The notes below the pieces were generated by a model. It was not told the DNA's origin, did not search any database, and saw nothing but the letters and a program-made list of their open reading frames with translations. The position numbers and the translations under genes were made by a program. This document shows, piece after piece, positions 1 through 5,493 of a DNA stretch of 12,513 bases (its first letter is position 1; every line of letters begins with the position of its first letter). This DNA comes from Flavobacteriales bacterium (GTDB lineage Bacteria > Bacteroidota > Bacteroidia > Flavobacteriales_D > Sanyastnellaceae): assembly GCA_027488055.1 (NCBI GenBank), contig JAIYCK010000108.1, positions 1 through 12,513 on the forward strand. Direction: 5' to 3'.

Positions 1-249
1 CTGGGTATTTTGCGCAAAGGAGTTTTCTGCATTGAATTGTTGCCATGCCTCGACTGATTCCCACTTCGCTAACAAGGCATACACATGCCAATTGGGCCAA
101 ATGCCGAATCCACCATTGCCGCCACTGCCCATCAGTTTATGAAATGTCAAACCGGGAGTTTTAGCCAATTTCTTGTGGGCGAGTTTCATCTGTGCCAATG
201 CCCACAGCATATGGCGGCTGGGGTAGCGATAGAGCGTTAGGGTAGTCAT
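1..249 (-). CDS. CrtA-like (spheroidene monooxygenase-like) protein, partial, C-terminus outside window
   Basis: An open minus-strand frame starts at the ATG at 249-247 and runs without a stop to base 1, giving 83 N-terminal residues. It begins MTTLTLYRYPSRHMLWAL, followed by LTFHKLMGSGGNGGF and WHVYALLAKWES at about residues 35-66. This order (leading beta strand, conserved LTF-K-L-GSG segment, then Y-A-LL--W-E) is the pattern I associate with CrtA-like spheroidene monooxygenases, heme-dependent enzymes that oxidise acyclic carotenoids. The family match is from memory of the motif layout, not a search. The C-terminal part is missing, so completeness cannot be judged. It diverges from the DinB-family gene across a 183-bp intergenic region. 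Alternative: another member of the same ferredoxin-like monooxygenase superfamily with a different substrate. Confidence 0.62.
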   Translation of the reverse strand, partial: MTTLTLYRYPSRHMLWALAQMKLAHKKLAKTPGLTFHKLMGSGGNGGFGIWPNWHVYALLAKWESVEAWQQFNAENSFAQNTQ

Positions 250-432
250 GTATTGGCTTGATTAACAAGCAAAGCGGAAGGGATGTTCAAAGTCCCTGCA
301 TTGCGGAGCATTTGAAAAATGCGATATCCATGCAATTCGATTGCGCGTGGCATAGTAATTTTCTTTTATCTTGTCGTTCAAATGGAGGTATGTGGTATGA
401 TCCATCGCATAGAACAATAATAGAGAAATTAA
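250..432. other. Divergent intergenic region with three short inverted repeats
   Basis: This region separates the CrtA-like gene (minus) from the DinB-family gene (plus). It contains three small inverted repeats: gcttg-N5-caagc at 256-270, gcattt-N3-aaatgc at 308-322, and gcaat-N3-attgc at 332-344. No exact TAnnTTTG box was found on either strand; TAATTTTC at 356-363 is the nearest plus-strand candidate. The repeats could be regulator sites for one or both genes, but arms this short can arise by chance. A 60-codon plus-strand frame at 258-440 shows no family features and overlaps the next gene, so it is not called. Confidence 0.3.
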
Positions 433-915
433 ATGAATGAAATGACGCATCGGGTTGCGCCTCAGATCGCGGCACACCTGCGACAGGTTTTTGTTGGAGG
501 CAATTGGACCTATGTCAATCTCCGTGATACACTTGCCGATGTGACTTGGCAACAAGCGATGGCATCGAAACCGAATGGACATTCGATTGTCAAATTAACC
601 TATCATATACATTATTTTGTGGCTGCCGTCCTTCCCGTGCTCAATGGGTTGCCGCTCGATGCGCATGATCAGTTTAGTTTCGATCATCCTGATTTGACTG
701 ATGAAGCAAGTTGGAAACGTTTTGTTCAGAGCGTACTAAATGACGCGGAGGAACTGGCTCAAATGATCGAAAGCCTCCCTGATACGATACTTTGGGAGGT
801 GTTTACCGATGAAAAATACGGCAATTACTATCGCAATTTTCACGGCATCATTGAACATACACACTATCACTTGGCTCAAATTGTGATGATCAAAAAGGAA
901 CTGCAATCGGTGTAA
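433..915 (+). CDS. DinB/YfiT-family putative metal-dependent protein
   Basis: The product is 160 residues, a usual size for DinB-superfamily four-helix-bundle proteins. These typically carry a divalent metal bound by three histidines and often act as thiol-dependent transferases or remain uncharacterised. Visible features are a His pair at H58/H60 in a helix (TYHIHYFV) and a C-terminal H142-xx-YH146-LAQI stretch, which matches the family's second metal-binding segment. There is no signal peptide or membrane segment, so it should be cytoplasmic. I use the first ATG at 433, preceded by an A/T-rich stretch; a second in-frame ATG at 442 is possible. It is monocistronic, ending before a bidirectional terminator. 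No substrate can be inferred from the sequence; its neighbour across the divergent region is CrtA-like, which does not by itself prove a shared role. Confidence 0.8.
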   Translation: MNEMTHRVAPQIAAHLRQVFVGGNWTYVNLRDTLADVTWQQAMASKPNGHSIVKLTYHIHYFVAAVLPVLNGLPLDAHDQFSFDHPDLTDEASWKRFVQSVLNDAEELAQMIESLPDTILWEVFTDEKYGNYYRNFHGIIEHTHYHLAQIVMIKKELQSV

Positions 916-986
916 GGGCTGTCAATGCAGTATTTCAGAAAGGTAAGCGCGTGTGAGATACACGGATATAGCATGAATCATAAACA

Positions 987-1016
987 AAAAAGCCCATCAC
1001 TGAGGATGGGCTTTTT
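987..1016. terminator. Bidirectional Rho-independent terminator between convergent genes
   Basis: A 12-bp perfect stem (987-998 with 1005-1016) encloses a 6-nt loop. The core pairs are GCCCATC with GATGGGC, flanked by A5 on the left and T5 on the right. It therefore gives a U-tract for transcripts coming from either side. It lies between the DinB-family gene (ends 915) and the convergent T9SS-secreted protein gene (ends 1066). The 71-codon plus-strand frame running through it (925-1140) is rejected as a gene. Confidence 0.92.
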
Positions 1017-1065
1017 CGATAGTTTATTCAGTGCGCAGGAATGGATATACCATCCTACATCACCA

Positions 1066-3261
1066 TCAATGTTGGATCATCACCTTGTTACGGAAGGTGT
1101 GATTTGCATTCGAAATTTGAACTTCATACATGCCTTCTGATAGGTTGGCTGTAGGAATGATTTGAACTCCATTGCTCGTTGCATTCGCTTGGTAAACCAA
1201 CTGACCTGTGATCGCATACAAGCGAACCTCAGTAGATTGGTGCATCGTTGCTGGAAGTTGGATGGTCAATTCGTTGTTAGCAGGATTTGGATATACCAAA
1301 GCGCTTTCCAATGTGTTCTCAGCCACTGACACGCTGCAAGCTTCGCACGATTCCCAGCAAACTGCTGTCAATTCAGTTGCAGCTTCCACCATCACATAAC
1401 GATTGGTGAATCCATCAATAGTGGTTGTGCAAGCACTGCCATCGGTCAATGCTTCTTGTCCTGTCCATGCATCGTAAGAGAACTTGTAATTGTATTCTCC
1501 ACCGTACAATGGGATAGTGATTTCCCAGATGTTGTCACCGTCTGTATCGGTCATAGGAGCGCAGTTACCGCACCAGTTGTTAAAAGTACCATTTACTTCG
1601 GGAGTAGTATAGGTGCCGCTGTATTGTGACATATCCACCTTGAAAGTCACATCGTATGGACCATTGGCATTTTCGCATGATGTGCAAGCAGCCCAGCAAA
1701 CGACACCCAAATCCAAATCAGAAGACACTTCAATCAAACGATTGGTGAAGCCACTCGCAGTGATAGTGCAGGGAAGACCAGGTACCAAGGATTCTTGACC
1801 TGCCCATGCGTCGTAAGCATATTTGAATTCGTATGTTCCAGGCTCAAGAGCAATGGTCAATTCCCAAATGTTGTCTCCGTCAGTATCGCTCATTGGAGCG
1901 CAACCACCGCACCATCCGTTGAAAGTACCATTGACTTCAGGAGTAATGAAGGCATCTGTCACGTTGGACATATCCACTCGGAAAATAACGTCATAGGTAG
2001 AAACTACTACATCACATGCATTGCAAGATTCCCAGCATACTGTTGGCAACACTGCATTGTCTGCCACGGTCAAAGAGCGATTGGTAAAACCATTGTTGGT
2101 CACAGTGCAAGGAATGCCTTCAGTAAGGTATTCTTGATCGTTCCAGCCATCGGTTGTGAATTTATATTCGTAAGAACCAGCTTCAAGTGGAACGGTAACT
2201 TCCCATACACCATTGCCATCTGTATCTGTCATTTCGATACAAGCGCCGCACCATCCGTTGAAGGTGCCATTGAGTGCTGGAGTTGTAAATCCAGTCTGGC
2301 CATTCATGTCCACGCTGAAGGTAACATTATAAGTGCTAACAACTACATCACACGCATTGCAAGATTCCCAGCATACTGTCGGCAATACAGCATTGTCAGC
2401 CACAGTCAATGAGCGATTGGTAAAACCATTGTTGGTCACGGTGCAAGGAATGCCTTCAGTAAGATATTCTTGATCGTTCCAGCCATCAGTTGTGAATTTG
2501 TATTCGTATGAACCAGCTTCAAGAGGAACAGTAACTTCCCATACACCGTTGCCATCTGTATCTGTCATTTCGATACAAGCGCCACACCATCCATTGAAGG
2601 TGCCATTTACTGCAGGCGTTGTAAATCCAGTCTGGCCATTCATGTCTACGCTGAAGGTAACGTCATACACTTGAGCAATGGTTTCACCGCCCATCATGAC
2701 ATCATCAAAATAATAGGTCTTCTCACCTGTGATTTCACCAGCCACATTGTAGTTGAAGAAAATGCTCGCCTTGTTGTAATAGTAAGAAAGGTTGATGGCT
2801 GCTGTTCCTGCGCCTTCGTTGGCAAAATTGAAAGTTAACGTCTCCCATTCACCTGCAAGAGTGGTGTAGGCATCCGTTTCAACAGAATGGGTATTATCCA
2901 TCCAATCTTCAACTTTCAAACGAACTGGAATACCAGCGTCGGGAGACCAAACGCGCACGGTTATAGTCGTGTGAGTGGCATCAAATGGAATAGCAGCTGA
3001 GAAACCTTCATTGTTGGTATTGGTCAACGTGGTACCAGCCCACGTTTGTGCAGAAGCACTTTTGATCACTTTCGCTACCATGTTTGTAGCGTCTGTGGGA
3101 TCAGCCTCGATGGTGGAGGCTTCAGAACCACCAAATCCAACTACGCTGTAGTCAAATGTAGGGTCATCAAATGTAACAGGCAGATTCATTTGAACCTGTC
3201 CAAATACGTGGCATACAAAGAGACATGCCGAGATGGATAATAGAATTTTTTTCATTGTCAT
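1066..3261 (-). CDS. T9SS-secreted multimodular glycan-binding protein, no catalytic domain
   Basis: The protein is 731 residues from the ATG at 3261 (MTMKK); the in-frame ATG at 3255 (MKK) is nearly as good. A longer frame back to 3471 is rejected because it would run through the promoter at 3276-3305. Order of parts: signal peptide (about residues 1-22); a jelly-roll-like module (about 23-198, starting LPVTFDDPTFDY and ending YYFDDVMMGG) of a type I associate with secreted laminarinases of marine Bacteroidota; four tandem modules of about 112 residues (DNA 2667-1336) with NGTFN-W, W-[EV]-[LI]T and Y-[YF]K[FY] motifs resembling CBM48/AMPK glycogen-binding domains, each with several conserved Cys that may form disulfides; and a C-terminal T9SS type A sorting domain (YPNPANNEL, then LSEGMYEVQI). 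No glycoside hydrolase, lyase or protease motif is visible, so it appears to be a purely binding protein, secreted or surface-attached. It diverges from the regulator gene and ends at a terminator. Confidence 0.88.
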   Translation of the reverse strand: MTMKKILLSISACLFVCHVFGQVQMNLPVTFDDPTFDYSVVGFGGSEASTIEADPTDATNMVAKVIKSASAQTWAGTTLTNTNNEGFSAAIPFDATHTTITVRVWSPDAGIPVRLKVEDWMDNTHSVETDAYTTLAGEWETLTFNFANEGAGTAAINLSYYYNKASIFFNYNVAGEITGEKTYYFDDVMMGGETIAQVYDVTFSVDMNGQTGFTTPAVNGTFNGWCGACIEMTDTDGNGVWEVTVPLEAGSYEYKFTTDGWNDQEYLTEGIPCTVTNNGFTNRSLTVADNAVLPTVCWESCNACDVVVSTYNVTFSVDMNGQTGFTTPALNGTFNGWCGACIEMTDTDGNGVWEVTVPLEAGSYEYKFTTDGWNDQEYLTEGIPCTVTNNGFTNRSLTVADNAVLPTVCWESCNACDVVVSTYDVIFRVDMSNVTDAFITPEVNGTFNGWCGGCAPMSDTDGDNIWELTIALEPGTYEFKYAYDAWAGQESLVPGLPCTITASGFTNRLIEVSSDLDLGVVCWAACTSCENANGPYDVTFKVDMSQYSGTYTTPEVNGTFNNWCGNCAPMTDTDGDNIWEITIPLYGGEYNYKFSYDAWTGQEALTDGSACTTTIDGFTNRYVMVEAATELTAVCWESCEACSVSVAENTLESALVYPNPANNELTIQLPATMHQSTEVRLYAITGQLVYQANATSNGVQIIPTANLSEGMYEVQISNANHTFRNKVMIQH
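1336..2667 (-). repeat. Four tandem CBM48/AMPK-like modules encoded within the T9SS protein
   Basis: Module starts (the Tyr of Y[DN]V[TI]F) lie at 2667, 2331, 1995 and 1656 on the minus strand, giving periods of 336, 336 and 339 bp. Each module carries VDM near its start, VNGTFN or LNGTFN then WCG-C, a TDG[ND] turn, a W-E-T strand, Y-[YF]K[FY], a W-QE segment, a C-T-GFTNR segment and a closing VCW-[SA]C--C. Modules 1 and 2 are nearly identical in protein sequence, while 3 and 4 are clearly diverged. The FN-W...W...Y-YKF layout follows the glycogen-binding domain of AMPK beta subunits, a CBM48 fold; ligand specificity is not shown by the sequence. Confidence 0.9.
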
Positions 3262-3275
3262 TTGTTTTAGATGAT

Positions 3276-3305
3276 CAAATCTATTACTAATTGTAATATT
3301 TACAA
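3276..3305 (-). promoter_or_regulatory. Bacteroidota-type promoter for the T9SS-secreted protein gene
   Basis: Read on the minus strand, TTG (3305-3303) is followed after 19 bp by TAGATTTG (3283-3276), an exact match to the TAnnTTTG -7 consensus of Bacteroidota sigma-A promoters. The expected transcript start would lie near 3270, leaving a leader of about 10 nt before the ATG at 3261. This placement excludes longer N-termini for the gene. Confidence 0.75.
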
Positions 3306-3310
3306 TAAGG
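3286..3310. promoter_or_regulatory. Putative operator: palindrome in the divergent promoter region
   Basis: ATTGTAA-TAT-TTACAAT (3290-3306) is a perfect inverted repeat with 7-bp arms and a 3-bp centre. After one A/A mismatch, pairing resumes for 2 bp outward (CT with AG). It spans the -33 element of the minus-strand promoter and sits upstream of the regulator's -7 box, so one bound dimer could influence both directions. A closely similar site is found at 5438-5462. The natural candidate to bind it is the Nudix-winged-helix regulator encoded alongside; that link is inferred. Confidence 0.7.
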
Positions 3311-3326
3311 TTGTAGAAAAAAAATG

Positions 3327-3334
3327 TAACTTTG
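3327..3334 (+). promoter_or_regulatory. Putative -7 promoter box for the Nudix regulator gene
   Basis: TAACTTTG matches TAnnTTTG exactly and lies 17 bp upstream of the ATG at 3352, so the leader would be about 10 nt. No TTG stands at the usual 19-21 bp spacing upstream, so the -33 element is weak or absent, which would suit a low-level or activator-dependent regulator promoter. Confidence 0.55.
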
Positions 3335-3351
3335 TTGTAAATGTGACACCC

Positions 3352-4095
3352 ATGAATGCCTCCGCCCGCGCTTTTCGCCCCCGAATTCAACAAGAAGACA
3401 TCTATTCTATACCCATCGATGATTTCTTCAAGTCCGCGTTTTCCGTGGATTGTGTGATTTTCGGATACCATGAAAAGCAGTTGAAGGTACTCCTAATTGA
3501 GCGAGGAACAGAGCCATTTGGTGGGTTTTGGGCCTTGCCGGGGGATTTGGTGTATCCCTATGAGGACTTAGATGCGGCGGCTTCGCGTGTGCTCAAAGAC
3601 TTGACTTCCCTCTCCGATATCGCAATCAAACAAGTGCATACCTTCGGTAAGGTAGATCGCCATCCATTGGGTCGGGTCATTACGGTGGCTTATATGGCCA
3701 TCGTCGAAATGCAGGATATCCGTCCACAAGCTTCGTCGTGGGCGAGTGATACCAAGTGGCATTCCATCAAGCGACTGCCTAAATTGGCTTTTGATCACAA
3801 GGAGATTATCATGTCTGCCTATCATGAGCTGCAAGATTTGGTGCGCCGCCAGCCTTTATGGAACCGTGTGTTGCCTGAAAAATTTACGCTTACTCAATTG
3901 CAAGAGTTTTATGAAACCATTCTAAGTAAGACGTATGACAAGGGGAATTTTAGAAAAAAGACACAGTCCATGTTCTTTATTCAAGCACTCAATGAATCGC
4001 AACAAAATGTAAGACATCGACCATCTACACTTTATAAGTTCGATGAGAAAAAATACAGAGAGTACAAAGAGAACGATCTTCAAATTGAATTGTAA
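3352..4095 (+). CDS. Nudix-winged-helix transcriptional regulator (NrtR/AraR-like) with degenerate Nudix box
   Basis: The product is 247 residues from ATG 3352. An upstream in-frame ATG at 3271 is rejected because the -7 box at 3327-3334 would then lie inside the coding region. Residues about 30-150 form a Nudix fold (VDCVIFGY, LLIERG, FGGFWALPG). Compared with the catalytic signature GX5EX7REUXEEXGU, the box keeps E71, R79, L81 and L87, but the first Gly is D65 and positions 80, 83, 84 and 86 are V, D, L and S. Hydrolase activity is therefore unlikely. The C-terminal part (about 165-240; LPEKFTLTQLQEFYETIL, then DKGNFRKK) is the winged-helix DNA-binding domain of NrtR-type regulators. In Bacteroidota this class includes AraR, where the Nudix domain senses a sugar ligand. 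The gene touches the downstream hydrolase (TAAATG), suggesting co-transcription. Its ligand is unknown; a glucan-derived sugar is the contextual guess. Confidence 0.88.
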   Translation: MNASARAFRPRIQQEDIYSIPIDDFFKSAFSVDCVIFGYHEKQLKVLLIERGTEPFGGFWALPGDLVYPYEDLDAAASRVLKDLTSLSDIAIKQVHTFGKVDRHPLGRVITVAYMAIVEMQDIRPQASSWASDTKWHSIKRLPKLAFDHKEIIMSAYHELQDLVRRQPLWNRVLPEKFTLTQLQEFYETILSKTYDKGNFRKKTQSMFFIQALNESQQNVRHRPSTLYKFDEKKYREYKENDLQIEL

Positions 4096-5427
4096 ATGGG
4101 AAAAAAGCTATTTCTAATCATATTGATTGGTTGCATCAGTGCAGCTGGTCAAGCGCAATCCAAAGTGGTGCGCACTGCAATGGTCAATGGCAATTGGCAG
4201 TTGACAGTGGATGGACAACCATATTACATAAAGGGTGCAGGCGGACATGTGCATCAAAAGAAGTTGGTGGAGATTGGTGGCAACACCATTCGGACATGGG
4301 GCATCGAAAATGCCAAAGCCATTTTGGATGAAGCCCAATCCAATGGTTTGATGGTTATGATGGGACTATGGATGCAACATGAGCGTCATGGCTTTGACTA
4401 TGATGATCCTATGAAAGTGAAAGCACAATATGATCATTTTACAAGTGTCGTCAAAGAGCTCAAGGATCATCCTGCTTTGCTCATGTGGGGAGTCGGAAAT
4501 GAGGTGGACTTGTTTTATAAAAACACCAATGTGTGGTACGCGGTAGAAGAGGTCGCCAAGATGATTCATGATGTTGATCCCAATCATCCTACATGCACGG
4601 TCACCGCTGGTTTTGATCCACTCGAAGGAAAACTCATCATGGAACGCGCCCCGAGCATTGACATTTATGGAATCAATACCTATGGCGACATTGCAGGGGT
4701 TCGCAAGGGCATAGAACAACTCGGTTGGAAAGGTCCGTATATGATCACTGAGTGGGGTCCCAACGGGCACTGGGAAGTTCAAAAAGCAAAGTGGGGCGCA
4801 CCGATCGAACAAAATAGCCATGAAAAGGCGGTGAGTTATACCCAGCGGTACACCGAGTGCATCGCTGCGGATCCCGCAAAGTGCATTGGCAGCTTCGTTT
4901 TCTTGTGGGGACAAAAACAAGAGACGACGTCCACATGGTACGGCCTTTTTTCGGAGAAGGGTGAATGGTCCGAGGCAGTAGATGGCTTGCACCGATTATG
5001 GAAGGGAACCGCACCGTCCAATGAGGCACCTATCTTAAGGCCTTCTTCCCTTAACGGATCATCCAAATTTGGAAACATTGAAATAACCGCGGGCAATAAA
5101 TGCCAAGCTGTTTTAGAGGTACTCGATCCGAACAATGACAAGCTAAAAATTGTAGCGCATGTGATTCCTGAAAGTACAGACATCAAAGCAGGTGGCGATG
5201 CAGAAGCTGCACCAGCTCCTCTGACTGGCTTGCGCCTCCGTGTGAAGGGCAATGAGATTTCGTTTTATGCTCCTGGGAATGTGGGACAATACAGGTTATT
5301 TGTTTTCGTGTACGATGAGCGGGGAGGCTATGCGTATGAGAATATTCCATTCTTGGTGACTCCGCGCGATCCAAATGCACCTGCCGCCCGCCCTGTGAGC
5401 TTCAAGCGATTTACGATGTCGAGTTGA
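4096..5427 (+). CDS. Exported TIM-barrel glycoside hydrolase (GH2-like catalytic core)
   Basis: The product is 443 residues and its start codon directly follows the regulator's stop. The N-terminus MGKKLFLIILIGCISAAGQAQ is an export signal. LIGC fits a lipobox while GQA-Q fits signal peptidase I, so soluble periplasmic versus lipid-anchored is unresolved. A (beta/alpha)8 catalytic core occupies about residues 30-315: GQPYYIKGAGGH, a GGNTIRTWG strand, WGVGNEVD with E136 as likely acid/base, and MITEWGPNG with E219 as likely nucleophile. This is the clan GH-A retaining layout and most resembles the C-terminal barrel of GH2, but no N-terminal jelly-roll or Ig domains precede it. Residues about 320-430 form an Ig-like C-terminal domain. 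The exact GH family is uncertain (GH2, GH5 or another clan-A family), and the substrate is probably a beta-linked glycan. No promoter was seen directly upstream. Confidence 0.82.
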   Translation: MGKKLFLIILIGCISAAGQAQSKVVRTAMVNGNWQLTVDGQPYYIKGAGGHVHQKKLVEIGGNTIRTWGIENAKAILDEAQSNGLMVMMGLWMQHERHGFDYDDPMKVKAQYDHFTSVVKELKDHPALLMWGVGNEVDLFYKNTNVWYAVEEVAKMIHDVDPNHPTCTVTAGFDPLEGKLIMERAPSIDIYGINTYGDIAGVRKGIEQLGWKGPYMITEWGPNGHWEVQKAKWGAPIEQNSHEKAVSYTQRYTECIAADPAKCIGSFVFLWGQKQETTSTWYGLFSEKGEWSEAVDGLHRLWKGTAPSNEAPILRPSSLNGSSKFGNIEITAGNKCQAVLEVLDPNNDKLKIVAHVIPESTDIKAGGDAEAAPAPLTGLRLRVKGNEISFYAPGNVGQYRLFVFVYDERGGYAYENIPFLVTPRDPNAPAARPVSFKRFTMSS

Positions 5428-5437
5428 TGTTGAAATC

Positions 5438-5462
5438 ACTTATTGTTGTTTTTACAAAAAGT
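5438..5462. promoter_or_regulatory. Putative operator upstream of the beta-barrel operon
   Basis: ACTT-a-TTGT-N7-ACAA-a-AAGT is an imperfect palindrome; each 9-bp arm pairs at 8 positions. It agrees with the site at 3286-3310 at 19 of 25 positions by direct comparison, including ATTGT, TTTACAA and the outer ACT and AAG. It covers the -33 TTG of the promoter at 5443-5473. The first base of ATTGT is 24 bp upstream of the -7 box, against 23 bp at the other site. Confidence 0.7.
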
Positions 5463-5473
5463 ATGTATGTTTG
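5443..5473 (+). promoter_or_regulatory. Bacteroidota-type promoter for the beta-barrel/lipoprotein/GH3 operon
   Basis: TTG at 5443-5445 is followed after 20 bp by TATGTTTG (5466-5473), an exact TAnnTTTG -7 box. The predicted transcript start near 5479 precedes the chosen ATG at 5494 by about 15 nt. It begins only 16 bp after the hydrolase stop codon, so the downstream operon has its own promoter even though read-through from the regulator-hydrolase pair remains possible; no terminator hairpin was seen between them. Confidence 0.72.
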
Positions 5474-5493
5474 AGACAAATACCAATCGAAGC

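Noticed and set aside
258..440. 60-codon plus-strand frame upstream of the DinB-family gene
   Set aside because: It overlaps the start of the real gene and the inverted repeats, with no recognisable features.
925..1140. 71-codon plus-strand frame after the DinB-family gene
   Set aside because: It reads through the strong terminator hairpin at 987-1016 and into the 3' end of the convergent gene.
1795..2412. 205-codon plus-strand open frame opposite the CBM-like repeats
   Set aside because: It is the antisense shadow of the repeated modules; its own repeats mirror the duplicated coding DNA, and it has no recognisable domain, promoter or start context.
4366..4992. 208-codon minus-strand open frame inside the TIM-barrel hydrolase gene
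   Set aside because: It lies wholly opposite a gene with clear catalytic motifs and has no domain or signal features of its own.
5438..5462. Reading the palindrome as a terminator for the upstream hydrolase gene
   Set aside because: The arms are A/T-rich with a mismatch, there is no following T-run on the plus strand, and the site coincides with a promoter and matches a second promoter-linked site.
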